A DNA stretch of 64,000 nucleotides from Streptomyces sp. KMM 9044 (GCF_024701375.2 NZ_CP113910.1:1364001-1428000); one strand, 5' to 3'; counted from the first letter of the stretch, positions 34,152-42,952 are shown. Notes: a model not told the origin generated them from the sequence alone. Translations and numbers: made by a program.

Positions 34152-35444
34152 CTAGGCGCGGCCCGCTGTCTTCTGGGTCTTGCGGGTGACGGCGTCGATG
34201 ACGACGGTCGCCAGCAGCACGCCACCGGTGATCATGTACTGGACCGGCGAGGCGATGCCCTCGAGGGCGAGGCCGTACTGGATCGAGACGATCACCAGCA
34301 CACCGAGGAGCGCGTTCCAGGTGCGGCCACGGCCACCGAAGAGAGACGTACCGCCGATCACGGCCGCGGCGATGACGTTCATCAGGAACTCACCGGTGCC
34401 CGCGCCCTGGTTGGCGGAGGCGATCTTCGAGGCGACGAAGAGGCCGCCGATCGCGGCGAAGGTGCCGGCGACCGCGAAGACCGAGATCCGGACCATCTCC
34501 ACGTTGATACCGGCACGGCGGGATGCCTCGACGCTGCCGCCGAGCGCGAAGACCTTGCGGCCGTAGGTGGTGCGGCGGAGCACGAAGTCGGTGAGCACGA
34601 GCACCGCGAGGAAGATCACCACGGCGAGCGGGAGGCCCTTGTGCTGGTTGTAGACGATCGCCACCACGAAGGCGACGACGGCCAGCAGCACGGTGCGCAC
34701 GATGATGTCGTTCAGCGGACGCGAGGGGATCCCGGCGGCCTCGCGGCGGCGGTTTCCCAGGAACGCGGCGAGGAAGTACGCGACGACGGCCACGGCGGCA
34801 AGGCCGTAGGCGGCCGCGACATCGGTGAAGTAGTAGCTGGTGAACTTCCCGACGATGCCGTCGCCGTCCAGGTTGATCGTGCCGTTGCTGCCCAGTATCT
34901 GCAGCATGAAGCCCTGCCAGAACAGCAGGCCGGCCAGGGTCACGGCGAAGGCGGGGACGCCGATGCGGGCGAAGAAGAAGCCGTGGATCGTGCCGGCCAC
35001 CGTGCCGGTGAGGATGGCCAGCACCAGGGCCAGCACCTCGTTCATCCCGTGCGAGACGTTCAGCACCGCGAAGGCCGCGCCCGCGACGCCGCTGACCGAG
35101 CCGACCGACAGGTCGATCTCGCCGAGCAGCAGCACGAAGACGACGCCGACGGCGATCATGCCGGTGCCGACCATGGCGACGGACATGTCGGAGAAGTTGC
35201 CGGCGGTGAGGAAGTTGGAGTTCAGGCCGGTGAAGATGGCCCAGATCACCACCAGGCCGATGACGACGGGGACGGACCCGAGGTCACCGGCCTTCATCTT
35301 GCGCTTGAACTCGCCGAGGTAGCCGGCGAAGCCCTGCTCGCGGACCAGCAGCCGGGGGTCGACGGCGGTGACCGCCGCGGCGGCCGCCGCGGTGTTGTCG
35401 ACGACGTGGCCGTCCGTCGGCGTCGAGGTCTTTTCGGTGCTCAC
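34152..35444 (-). CDS. xylH: Xylose-type (CUT2) ABC transporter permease
   Basis: 430 residues from GTG at 35442-35444. The first 60 are a charged cytoplasmic extension with an Ala run. The rest has about ten membrane segments and the CUT2 permease marks: AVGVVFVLLLGEIDLSVGSVSG, GFFFARIGVPAFAVTLAGLL, and YGRKVFALGGSVEASRRAGIN, ending with AAAVIGGTSLFGGRGR and NALLGVLVIVSIQYGLAL. The long loop between SNGTINLDGDGIVGKF and the next segment is typical of XylH. The start overlaps the upstream ATPase stop (GTGA), so the genes are coupled. It is the last gene of xylFGH-like and is followed by a strong terminator. Predicted substrate is xylose, from homology and the neighbouring rok gene. Confidence 0.92.
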   Translation of the reverse strand: MSTEKTSTPTDGHVVDNTAAAAAAVTAVDPRLLVREQGFAGYLGEFKRKMKAGDLGSVPVVIGLVVIWAIFTGLNSNFLTAGNFSDMSVAMVGTGMIAVGVVFVLLLGEIDLSVGSVSGVAGAAFAVLNVSHGMNEVLALVLAILTGTVAGTIHGFFFARIGVPAFAVTLAGLLFWQGFMLQILGSNGTINLDGDGIVGKFTSYYFTDVAAAYGLAAVAVVAYFLAAFLGNRRREAAGIPSRPLNDIIVRTVLLAVVAFVVAIVYNQHKGLPLAVVIFLAVLVLTDFVLRRTTYGRKVFALGGSVEASRRAGINVEMVRISVFAVAGTFAAIGGLFVASKIASANQGAGTGEFLMNVIAAAVIGGTSLFGGRGRTWNALLGVLVIVSIQYGLALEGIASPVQYMITGGVLLATVVIDAVTRKTQKTAGRA

Positions 35445-36232
35445 TTGCTGACCTCCCCATGGGTACGCGCCGCACGACGGGTCACGGCGTTCTCCGTGGC
35501 GCCGGTGATGGCGGAGATGATCTCCTCCTGCGAGGTCGACTTGACCTCGAAGATGCCGTTGTTGCGCCCGAGGCGCAGGACGGCGACCTTGTCCGCCACG
35601 GCCTTGACGTCGGCCATGTTGTGGCTGATGAGGATGACTGCGTGGCCGCGCTCGCGCAGCCGCTCGACCAGGTCGAGGACCTGCGCGGTCTGCTCGACGC
35701 CGAGAGCTGCTGTGGGCTCGTCGAGGATCACCAGCTTGGGCTCGCCGAGCATGGACCGGGCGATCGCCACGACCTGGCGCTGACCGCCGGAGAGCGAGGC
35801 GATCGGGATGCGGACGCTGGGGATGCGGATCGACAGCGTGTCGAGCAGTTCCCGGGAGCGGCGCTCCATCTCCACCTCGTCCAGGACACCGCGCTTGTGG
35901 ATCTCCCGGCCCAGGTAGAGGTTGCCGACGACGTCGATGTTGTCGCACAGCGCGAGGTCCTGATAGACCGTCGCGATGCCCAGGTTCTGGGCGTCGTGCG
36001 GCCTGTTGATCTGGACGGCCTTGCCGTCCCACTCGATGACGCCCTCATCGATGGGGTGCACGCCGGCGATCGTCTTGACCAGCGTGGACTTTCCGGCGCC
36101 GTTGTCACCCACCAGGGCGACCACCTCACCGGCACGGACCTCAAGCTCTACGTCGGTGAGCGCCTGGACGGCACCGAAACGCTTGGAGACCCCGCGCAAC
36201 GCCAGCACGGGCGTAGCGGACACGTGAACCAT
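35441..36232 (-). CDS. xylG: Xylose-type ABC transporter ATPase, single-domain
   Basis: 263 residues from ATG at 36230-36232, preceded by AAGGAG at normal spacing; a longer open frame upstream is shadow. The motifs are complete for one domain: VALVGDNGAGKSTLVK (Walker A), the Q-loop in GIATVYQDLALCDN, SGGQRQVVAIARSM (signature), LVILDEPTAALG (Walker B), and ILISHNMADVKAVAD (H-loop). Most CUT2 ATPases are tandem proteins of about 500 residues; this one is half that size and must dimerise with itself. The C-terminus overlaps xylH by 4 bases. It powers sugar import with XylF and XylH. Confidence 0.92.
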   Translation of the reverse strand: MVHVSATPVLALRGVSKRFGAVQALTDVELEVRAGEVVALVGDNGAGKSTLVKTIAGVHPIDEGVIEWDGKAVQINRPHDAQNLGIATVYQDLALCDNIDVVGNLYLGREIHKRGVLDEVEMERRSRELLDTLSIRIPSVRIPIASLSGGQRQVVAIARSMLGEPKLVILDEPTAALGVEQTAQVLDLVERLRERGHAVILISHNMADVKAVADKVAVLRLGRNNGIFEVKSTSQEEIISAITGATENAVTRRAARTHGEVSK

Positions 36233-36422
36233 CTCCTTCGCCGCCTGACCCGGCGGGAGGTTGTGCAGAAGTTGGGGGGTGTTCCGACCGGCGCCCCGCG
36301 TAGCCTGCGGGGCTGGTGTGTGCGGGGCGCCGGCGGAGCTCATGGCAGTCGGTCCCATACGGGAGTCCGGTGTGGGCTCCCGTACGGCTCGGGGGACTGG
36401 GGGACTGCTGGGATCAACCGGT

Positions 36423-37535
36423 CTACTTGAGACCGACCTTGTCGCAGGCGGCCTTGTACTTGGCCGTGCAGATCTCCTCGACCGTGTAGACACCGTCCTT
36501 GATCACGGTGTCGTTGATGTTCTCCTGGGTCAGCGACACGACCGGGACGAGCACCGAGGGCACGCCCTTGGTGGTGGGGCTGTCGACCGAGTCCTTGGCG
36601 ATGGAGTCCAGCGACTTGCCCTGGGCCAGCGCGACGGCCATCTCGGCGGCGGCGTCGGCCTCCGGGGCGTACGGCTTGTAGACGCTCATGTACTGCTCAC
36701 CGGTGACGATGCGCTGCACACCCGCGAGTTCGGCGTCCTGACCGGTGACCGGGACGTCGATGCCGGCGGCCTTCAGAGCGGTGATGATGCCGCCCGCCAT
36801 GCCGTCGTTGGCGGAGTAGACGCCGACGATCTTGTCCTTGCCGATGGCGGAGATGGCGCCTTCCATGTTGGCGTTGGCGTTCTCCGGCTTCCACTCCTTG
36901 GTGTCGTACTCGCGGCCGACCTCGACCTTGCCGTCGAGGACGGAGTGCGCGCCCTCCTTGAACAGGGCGGCGTTCGGGTCGGTGGAGGAGCCGTTCATCA
37001 TGACGATCTGGCCGTCCTCGGCCTTGTCGCCCAGCGCCTCGAGCAGGGCCTCGCCCTGCGTCTTGCCGACGGTCACGTTGTCGAACGAGGTGTAGGCGTC
37101 GATCGGGCCCTCGGCCAGGCGGTCGTAGGCCACGACCGGGATGCCGGCGTCCTTGGCCTTCTTGACCGAGCCGGCGATGGCCTTGGCGTCCACCGCGTCC
37201 AGGATCAGCACGTCGACCTTGTTGGTCACCATCGTGTCGACCTGCTGGTTCTGCTGGCTGGCGTCCTGCTTGGCGTTGGCGTAGACGACCTCGGCCTTGT
37301 TGTTCGTGAGCTCCTTGATCTTCTTCTCGATCAGGGGCTTGTCGAACTTCTCGTACCGCGCGGTCTGGTTCTCCGGCAGGAGCAGACCGACCTTGATGTC
37401 GTCGCCCTTGGCGGCGGAGTCGCCCGAGTCGCTGTTGTCGTCACTGGACTCGGCGGCACTGCCGCAGGCGGCGAGAGAGACGGCCAGTGCTCCGGCGGCT
37501 ACGGCAATGGCGGTACGACGCATACGGGTGTTCAC
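36423..37535 (-). CDS. xylF: Xylose-type sugar-binding lipoprotein
   Basis: 370 residues from ATG at 37533-37535. The signal MRRTAIAVAAGALAVSLAAC ends in a lipobox with Cys24. The mature protein is a periplasmic-binding type-1 fold: KVGLLLPENQTARYEKFD, YANAKQDASQQNQQVDTMV, and DVLILDAVDAKAIAGSV, then GIPVVAYDRLAEG and GVYSANDGMAGGIITALKAAGI, which is very close in plan to XylF/ChvE. It delivers the sugar to XylHG, with 190 bp between the two genes. The 120-bp upstream spacer contains a perfect 18-bp palindrome (37556-37573) and a candidate ROK operator (37608-37619). Regulation by the adjacent rok gene is expected. Confidence 0.95.
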   Translation of the reverse strand: MNTRMRRTAIAVAAGALAVSLAACGSAAESSDDNSDSGDSAAKGDDIKVGLLLPENQTARYEKFDKPLIEKKIKELTNNKAEVVYANAKQDASQQNQQVDTMVTNKVDVLILDAVDAKAIAGSVKKAKDAGIPVVAYDRLAEGPIDAYTSFDNVTVGKTQGEALLEALGDKAEDGQIVMMNGSSTDPNAALFKEGAHSVLDGKVEVGREYDTKEWKPENANANMEGAISAIGKDKIVGVYSANDGMAGGIITALKAAGIDVPVTGQDAELAGVQRIVTGEQYMSVYKPYAPEADAAAEMAVALAQGKSLDSIAKDSVDSPTTKGVPSVLVPVVSLTQENINDTVIKDGVYTVEEICTAKYKAACDKVGLK

Positions 37536-37555
37536 TTCAGAAACCTCCCTGACGA

Positions 37556-37573
37556 GGCCGCAACGTTGCGGCC
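37556..37573. promoter_or_regulatory. 18-bp palindrome in the xylF leader
   Basis: GGCCGCAAC/GTTGCGGCC without spacer, 20 bp upstream of the xylF start codon. It may be an operator or a stem that sequesters the leader; no protein is assigned. A second weaker dyad, TGGCA-ACGG-TGCCA, is at 37635-37648, just inside the rok gene's 3' flank. Confidence 0.5.
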
Positions 37574-37607
37574 GAGGTGGCTGGAAGTCAACTCGGCCAC
37601 ACGTGCG

Positions 37608-37619
37608 ACGTCAAGAAGT
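37608..37619 (-). promoter_or_regulatory. Candidate ROK-regulator site upstream of xylF
   Basis: ACTTCTTGACGT on the minus strand, 73 bp upstream of the xylF start. A nearly identical ACCTCTTGACGT lies upstream of rok7B7 at 38957-38968. From memory, the extended 13-mer TTTACTTCTTGAC (37610-37622) fits the degenerate consensus reported for Streptomyces ROK7B7 binding. Confidence 0.5.
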
Positions 37620-37656
37620 AAATCCTTAACGAGATGGCAACGGTGCCAATCGTTCT

Positions 37657-38868
37657 CTAAGTGAAGGCGGGGGAGGTCGCGGCGAGGGTGTCGTTCACCG
37701 TACTGTCCAACAGGGTCGAATCGCCCATTTCGCTCAGGGCGAGGGCGAGGGCGCCGAGCACCTCCGCACGGCCCCCAAGTGCCCCGGGCAGTACGGACAG
37801 CTGGCGTGCGGCACTGGGGATCGCATAGCGGCCGACGGACTCCCTTATGGGCCCGAGGACCAGTTCACCGGCCTCGGCGAGGTCACCGCCGAGAACCACC
37901 CTGCTCGGGTTCAGCAGATTGCAGAGATTGGCGACTCCGCTGCCGATGTGACGGCCCACGTCGGCGATCACCCTGCGGCAGCCCGGATCACCGTCCCGCG
38001 CCAGCCGTACGACACCCTCCATGGTCAGTTCCGTGCCGTGGCTGGGCTGGAGCAGGGGCAGCACGTAACGGGCCGCCGTGAAGGTCTCCAGGCAGCCGCG
38101 GTTGCCGCAGCGGCAGACGGGGCCGGACTCGTCGAGCGTGATGTGCCCGATCTCACCCGCGGTGCCGCCCGGCCCCCGGTAGATCTTCCCGTCGATCACC
38201 AGACCGGCGCCGACGCCGCTGGCCACCTTGATGTACGCCAGGTCGCGCACGCCCCGGCCGCTGCCCCAGACCATCTCGCCGAGAGCCCCCAGGTTCGCGT
38301 CGTTGTCCACGTGCACGGGCACGCCGAGCCGCCCCCGCAGCTCCTCGGCGGGCCTGGTGCCGGTCCAGCCGGGCAGGATCGCGGTCGAGCCCAGGGTGCC
38401 GGACTCCACGTCGATCGGGCCGGGCACGCCGAGGCCGACCCCGGCGATCTTGGCGCGGTCCACGCCGGTCGCCCCGATCAGCCGGTTGACCAGTTGTTCC
38501 GCCCGGTCGAAGCCCTGGGCCGCGGAGGCGTCCACGTCCAGCGGCTCGGACTCCTCGGCGAGCACCTGGTGGGCCAGGTTCCCGACCGCGACCCGTAGGT
38601 GGGTGTGCCCGAAGTCCACGCCCACGACGATCCCGGCGTCCCCGCTGAGCGAGACGCTGCGGGCCCGGCGGCCGCCCGAGGAGGTGGGCGTGACCTCGAC
38701 GGTCCCGCTCTTCTTCAGTTCCCGGACGATATTGGACACCGTCGCCGCCGAAAGGCCCGTGGTCCTCGCGATCTCGGCCTGGGTGAGCGAGCCGGCCAGA
38801 CGTACTGCCCGGACGACCCGCTCAAGATTGGCTCGGTGCAGCGACGACTGCGACCCCGGAGTCTCCAC
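37657..38868 (-). CDS. rok7B7: ROK-family regulator (ROK7B7/XylR-like)
   Basis: 403 residues from GTG at 38866-38868, chosen because AGGAGG lies 6 bp upstream; the longer open frame has no conserved sequence. The N-terminal winged helix is SLHRANLERVVRAVRLAGSL, TQAEIARTTGLSAATVSNIV, RELKKSGTVEV. The ROK kinase-like domain begins VVGVDFGHTHLRVAVGNL, then GVGLGVPGPID, VHVDNDANLGALGE, and GGTAGEIGHI with the zinc motif CRCGNRGCLE (about 250-260). In S. coelicolor the homologue between xylFGH and ngcEFG (ROK7B7) represses xylose uptake and affects carbon catabolite repression and antibiotics. The gene position is identical here, which supports the symbol. Confidence 0.92.
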   Translation of the reverse strand: METPGSQSSLHRANLERVVRAVRLAGSLTQAEIARTTGLSAATVSNIVRELKKSGTVEVTPTSSGGRRARSVSLSGDAGIVVGVDFGHTHLRVAVGNLAHQVLAEESEPLDVDASAAQGFDRAEQLVNRLIGATGVDRAKIAGVGLGVPGPIDVESGTLGSTAILPGWTGTRPAEELRGRLGVPVHVDNDANLGALGEMVWGSGRGVRDLAYIKVASGVGAGLVIDGKIYRGPGGTAGEIGHITLDESGPVCRCGNRGCLETFTAARYVLPLLQPSHGTELTMEGVVRLARDGDPGCRRVIADVGRHIGSGVANLCNLLNPSRVVLGGDLAEAGELVLGPIRESVGRYAIPSAARQLSVLPGALGGRAEVLGALALALSEMGDSTLLDSTVNDTLAATSPAFT

Positions 38869-38956
38869 GACGACCTCCTGCGCGCGGGGCCGCTTCGGTG
38901 GGGCCCCGTTCCGTGTCCAACTAGTGAACTCTAAGATGAGCTGTTCGGGTTGCCTC

Positions 38957-38968
38957 ACGTCAAGAGGT
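38957..38968 (-). promoter_or_regulatory. Candidate ROK-regulator site upstream of rok7B7
   Basis: ACCTCTTGACGT on the minus strand, 89 bp upstream of the rok7B7 start. It differs at one base from the site upstream of xylF and suggests autoregulation. The 218-bp spacer between ngcG and rok7B7 holds nothing else I can name. Confidence 0.45.
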
Positions 38969-39086
38969 TGAACCATTTCCGGGTCCTTGGACACACGTGC
39001 GCCCGTCGCCGGCCGGGGGAGAGCGGCGGGTGCGCGAGGCGACCCGGAGGGTGACGCCGGATCCGGCGCGGTCCGGGCGGCGGGCT

Positions 39087-40019
39087 CTACTTCAGGGCAC
39101 CCGCGGTGAGTCCCTGCACGACCTGGCGCTGGAAGACGATGTACGCGGCGAGCACCGGGAGCATCGCCATCACGAGGCCGGCGAAGAGGCCGGACCAGTC
39201 CCCCTTGTAGCCCTGGCTGACGGCCAACTGCACCAGGCCCTGGGTGAGCACGTGCTTGTCCTCGTCGGTGTTGAGCACGGTGGGCAGCATGTACTGGTTC
39301 CACTGGCCCAGGAAGTTGAAGATCCCCACGCTGATCAGGCCCGGTTTGGCCATCGGGAGCATGACCTGGAAGAATGTCCTGCTGTGCGAGGCGCCGTCCA
39401 CGAACGCGGCCTCCGCCACGCTGCCGGGCAGCGTCCGGAAGAACGCGGTCAGGAAGAACACCGTGAACGGCAGCGAGTACGCGACGTAGACCAGGATCAG
39501 CCCGTGGACCGTGTTCAGCAGGCCCATGTTGTTGACGACGTAGAACAGCGGGACCAGGGCGAGCATGATCGGAAAGCTCATGCCTCCGATGAACAGGTAG
39601 TAGATGAACCGGTTGCCCGGGAACTCGAAGCGGGCCAGCACGTAGGCGGCCATCGAGCCCAGCACCAGGGTGCCGATCAGGGAGCCGCCGACCACGAGGA
39701 CGGTGTTGAGGAAGTAGTCGCTCATGTCGGCCTGGGTCCAGGCCCGCGACCAGTTGTCGAAGTGCAGCGAGTCCGGCAGCGACCAGGGTGAGCCGAAGAT
39801 GGAGGCGTCGTCCTTGAAGGACGTCATCACGGCCCACACCAGGGGCAGCACCACCATGATCGCCCAGATCACCAGGATGCCGTGCGAGAAGACGTTGAGG
39901 ACGCCGCCCTCCCGCTTCTCCCTCGGCTCCTTCGCGGGCGTGCCGGGCGGCGGGCCGGCCTTGGTGAGGGTGGCACCGGGCTCGGCGGGTACGGGCGCAA
40001 AAGGCTCGGTCGTCTTCAT
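39087..40019 (-). CDS. ngcG: Sugar ABC transporter permease NgcG-like
   Basis: 310 residues, a MalG-type (CUT1) inner-membrane permease. The N-terminal 40 residues are cytoplasmic and Pro-rich. Six membrane segments follow, starting with VFSHGILVIWAIMVVLPLVWAVMTSF. The EAA loop reads FVDGASHSRTFFQVMLPMAKPGL, the contact for the ATPase. No ATPase gene is in the cluster, so the transporter must use the shared MsiK-type ATPase encoded elsewhere, as is usual in Streptomyces. The start is 4 bp after the ngcF stop. The order ngcE-ngcF-ngcG next to rok7B7 matches the N-acetylglucosamine/chitobiose importer region of S. coelicolor. Confidence 0.9.
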   Translation of the reverse strand: MKTTEPFAPVPAEPGATLTKAGPPPGTPAKEPREKREGGVLNVFSHGILVIWAIMVVLPLVWAVMTSFKDDASIFGSPWSLPDSLHFDNWSRAWTQADMSDYFLNTVLVVGGSLIGTLVLGSMAAYVLARFEFPGNRFIYYLFIGGMSFPIMLALVPLFYVVNNMGLLNTVHGLILVYVAYSLPFTVFFLTAFFRTLPGSVAEAAFVDGASHSRTFFQVMLPMAKPGLISVGIFNFLGQWNQYMLPTVLNTDEDKHVLTQGLVQLAVSQGYKGDWSGLFAGLVMAMLPVLAAYIVFQRQVVQGLTAGALK

Positions 40020-40023
40020 CGGA

Positions 40024-41037
40024 TCAGTACTCCAGCCGCTCGCGCCGCCCCAGCCTCATCACGAGGGCGGCGAACGCCAGCGTGACGAGGAGGAGGGCGA
40101 CACCGATGGTGGTGGCGTAGGCGGCCTGGCCGTCGCGGAACGCCTTCTGGTACACGTACAGGACCATGACGGTGGTCGAGTAGTCGGGGCCGCCGGGGCC
40201 GGTCGTCATGATCTGTACGACCGCGAACGACTCGGCGCCCAGCGCGAGGATGCCCATGTAGACCCAGCCGGACTGCACGGTGTCCCAGAGCAGCGGCAGG
40301 GTGATGCGGAAGAAGGTCGTGAAGCGGCCGGCGCCGTCCAGCAGCGCCGCCTCGTAGAGGTCCAGCGGGATGGAGGCCATCCCGGCGGAGAAGAGGACCA
40401 CGAAGAAGCCGACCGTGGACCAGACGAGGACCGCCATCACGCACCACAGGGCGAGGTTCGGGTCGCCCAGCCAGATCGGCTGGACACTGTCGAGCCCGAT
40501 GCCGCGCAGGAACGAGTTGATCGCACCACTGTCCGGATTGTACGCGAACGCGAACAGCAAAGCGACGATCGCAATGGAGAGCACCTGCGGGAAGAAGTAG
40601 ACGATCTTGTAGAAGGTGGAGCCCCGGACCCCCGCGACCACCGGCCCGCCGCGGCGCCGCCGCCCGCCCACATTGATCATGAAGGAGAGGAACAGCGCCA
40701 GGCCGATCGTCGCCACCGGCACCAGCAGGGCGAACAGCAGGCTGTGCTGCAACGACTTCCAGAAGATGTCGTCGTCCAGCATGCGTGCGTAGTTGGCGAA
40801 CCCGACCATCTCGAAGTCGGGGCTCAGACCGGTCCAGTCCGTGAACGAGTAGTAGATCGACTGGACGAACGGCCAGACGACGAAGAGCGCGTACAGCCCC
40901 AGGGGAACCGCCAGGAACCCCACGATGAAACGGTACTTGCCGTGCTGCATGTGCTGCGACCCCGATCTGCGCGCGGGCTGCCACCGGGGCCCGCCCGGCA
41001 ACGGCGTACCGGACGGGCCCCGGTGACGGGTGCTCAC
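40024..41037 (-). CDS. ngcF: Sugar ABC transporter permease NgcF-like
   Basis: 337 residues from GTG at 41035-41037; an internal ATG about 30 codons in (MQHGKYRF) is an alternative start. MalF-type permease: FIVGFLAVPLGLYALFVVWPFVQSIYYSFTDW, a periplasmic loop, and six core segments. The EAA loop is YEAALLDGAGRFTTFFRITLPLL. The insertion GGRRRRGGPVVAGVRG (about 120-135) is a basic cytoplasmic loop. It works with NgcG and the NgcE binding protein to import GlcNAc or chitobiose. The gene is 25 bp downstream of ngcE and 4 bp upstream of ngcG, so all three form one operon. Confidence 0.9.
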   Translation of the reverse strand: MSTRHRGPSGTPLPGGPRWQPARRSGSQHMQHGKYRFIVGFLAVPLGLYALFVVWPFVQSIYYSFTDWTGLSPDFEMVGFANYARMLDDDIFWKSLQHSLLFALLVPVATIGLALFLSFMINVGGRRRRGGPVVAGVRGSTFYKIVYFFPQVLSIAIVALLFAFAYNPDSGAINSFLRGIGLDSVQPIWLGDPNLALWCVMAVLVWSTVGFFVVLFSAGMASIPLDLYEAALLDGAGRFTTFFRITLPLLWDTVQSGWVYMGILALGAESFAVVQIMTTGPGGPDYSTTVMVLYVYQKAFRDGQAAYATTIGVALLLVTLAFAALVMRLGRRERLEY

Positions 41038-41062
41038 TGCTTGTTCTGGTTGCTCCGGCTGT

Positions 41063-42559
41063 TCACTGGTGCTTGTAGTGCTTGATCGACGAGTCCTTGG
41101 CGGTCCCGTCGGCGAAGGCCTGGATCTTCTTGATGGTCTCGGCCGGGGTCGCGCGGCCGGCCATCATCTCGCCGAGCCCGGAGACACCGATCTTCTCCTT
41201 CTGGAGCTGCACGTACCAGTCCTGCAGGCGCGGGTTCACCACGTTCTCCCCGGCCGCCTCCAGCGCGGCGACACCGGACTTGAGGCCCGGGGTCAGTTCG
41301 ATGCCGTCGGTGCCGCCGTTGTACGCGGTCAGTGACTTCACCTTGCCCGTGAAGTTCCTCGAGGACGCCTCGCCCAGCATGATGCGCAGTTGTTCCATGC
41401 CGCCGGCCGCGTTCGCCGCCTTGGCGGGGACGACGAAGGGCTCGCCGCCGGAGGCCCAGATGGTGCCGAAGGGCAGCTTGTCGGAGGAGTCCAGGCCGGT
41501 GGGCGCGGAGACGGCGAGGTCGAAGTCGTCGGGCATGACGTTGGCCGCCTCGTTCTCCACCCAGGAGCCGTTCGGGATGAACAGCGCGTCGCCCTTGGCC
41601 CAGGCGGTCTGGGACTGGATGTGGTCCAGGCCCGGGGTGCCCTCGAGGACGTATCCCTTCTGCTGGAGTTCGTAGTAGGCCTCGAAGCACGCCTTGACGG
41701 CGGGGTGCTTCCAGGCGTTCGGCTCCAGGTTGTCGATGGCGTCGAGCACCTCGCGCCCTCCGACCTTGCCGATCATCGGGTACAGCGAGAAGGGGATGTA
41801 GTACGGGTACTTGCCGGCGTAGGTCCAGCCGGCCATGCCCTTCCTCCTGGCCTTCGCGCAGACCGCGAGCATCTGGTCCCAGGTCTCGGGGTACTGCTCG
41901 TCGAGCGAGTCCAGCGCCTTCTGCGAGTACCAGACGCCGTAGACCGTGTAGGCGTAGTAGAGGATCCAGACCTGCTCGCCGTCGAACTGGCCCATCTCGA
42001 CGATGCCGGGGCGCAGCGTGTCGCGGACCTTGGTGCCCGGGTCGTCGTAGGAGGGTGCGTCCAGCAGCGGGGTGAGGTCGGTGAGCTGCTTCTTGCCGAC
42101 CAGAGTGCCCATGTCCATCTGCTCGGCGCCCGAGTTGTCGATGAGGTCGGGCGGGGTGCCCTGGTTGAAACGCGGCTGCAGGGTGGACTGGATCTTCTGG
42201 GTGGCGGAGAACTTCACCGTCGCGCCGGGGAATGCCTTTTCGTACACCGTCACGGCGTCCTCGGCGTACTCCTTGCCGAAGCCGCCGTCGAACAGGACGA
42301 ATTCCATCTGCGCGGTGTCATTGACGCCGAGCGGGTTCTTCGCGGTCTTCTTGCCCGCCTCGGCCTTCTCCTGGTCGTCCCCGCCGCCGCTGGCGCACGC
42401 GGACAGGAAGCTCATCGTGGGGACGGAGATCAGGCCGAGCGCCGCAGACCGCTTGATCAGGTCGCGGCGGCCCACCCCCGCGGCCGGGCGGACGGGGGTG
42501 GGGTGGCCGGGAACGCCTCGCTCGCGGATGCCGTCGTACTCGGCGGAGTTGGATCCCAT
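41063..42559 (-). CDS. ngcE: GlcNAc/chitobiose-binding lipoprotein NgcE-like
   Basis: 498 residues from ATG at 42557-42559. The N-terminus combines a twin-arginine signal (GRRDLIKRSAALGLISVP, Arg31-32) with a lipobox LSAC (52-55, Cys55), so it is a Tat-exported lipoprotein. The mature part is a CUT1 solute-binding protein: FSATQKIQSTLQPRFNQGTPPDLID, QVWILYYAYTVYGVWYSQKAL, PETWDQMLAVCAKAR, FIPNGSWVENEAANVMPDDFD and IWASGGEPFVVPAKAAN. In S. coelicolor the homologue binds N,N'-diacetylchitobiose. First gene of ngcEFG. A dre-like (DasR) sequence lies about 153 bp upstream, in the shared region with the divergent GH92 gene. Confidence 0.92.
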   Translation of the reverse strand: MGSNSAEYDGIRERGVPGHPTPVRPAAGVGRRDLIKRSAALGLISVPTMSFLSACASGGGDDQEKAEAGKKTAKNPLGVNDTAQMEFVLFDGGFGKEYAEDAVTVYEKAFPGATVKFSATQKIQSTLQPRFNQGTPPDLIDNSGAEQMDMGTLVGKKQLTDLTPLLDAPSYDDPGTKVRDTLRPGIVEMGQFDGEQVWILYYAYTVYGVWYSQKALDSLDEQYPETWDQMLAVCAKARRKGMAGWTYAGKYPYYIPFSLYPMIGKVGGREVLDAIDNLEPNAWKHPAVKACFEAYYELQQKGYVLEGTPGLDHIQSQTAWAKGDALFIPNGSWVENEAANVMPDDFDLAVSAPTGLDSSDKLPFGTIWASGGEPFVVPAKAANAAGGMEQLRIMLGEASSRNFTGKVKSLTAYNGGTDGIELTPGLKSGVAALEAAGENVVNPRLQDWYVQLQKEKIGVSGLGEMMAGRATPAETIKKIQAFADGTAKDSSIKHYKHQ

Positions 42560-42952
42560 GCTCAAGTCCTCGCCTTCTCCAGGACTCAGGCGGTGAACCG
42601 GATCCTCCCCGGCACCGCGTTCGGGTCGTGCTGGGTCGTGCAGGAAGTGCGGGCAGTGCAGGACGGGGTGGCACTTGCTGTTCGGGAGCTGTGAAGAAGC
42701 CCGGAGTGCCGACAGGTATAGTCCACTTTCCGCCGACGGAGCAAGATCGAACACAAGGTTCACCGGTGGTCTTTTCCGAGTTGAGACCTGGCGGAAATAT
42801 GAGCGGTCGTCGTGTTCCGAAACGGAAGAATCCCTGCCTCCGGGCCCGAAGGCCGCATTCAACACCCTTGACACCACGCACCCCTTGACCCACTACTGGT
42901 GCTTGCGCAGCAATTCTGACAACGTTGTCCAGCCCAGAGAGGGTGCTCGCGC
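42560..42952. promoter_or_regulatory. 393-bp divergent control region ngcE / GH92
   Basis: Non-coding region between divergent starts. It contains a dre-like sequence (42712-42727). The stretch 42740-42800 is AT-richer than its surroundings and probably holds a promoter. The 50 bp before the GH92 start show only a weak purine run, GAGAGGG (42938-42944). No gene is seen. Confidence 0.6.
42712..42727. promoter_or_regulatory. dre-like site (candidate DasR operator)
   Basis: ACAGGTATAGTCCACT matches 13 of 16 positions of the DasR consensus ACTGGTCTAGACCACT, as I recall it. It is 153 bp upstream of ngcE, whose product imports the DasR-linked amino sugars. A DasR link is plausible but unproven. 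Confidence 0.5.
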
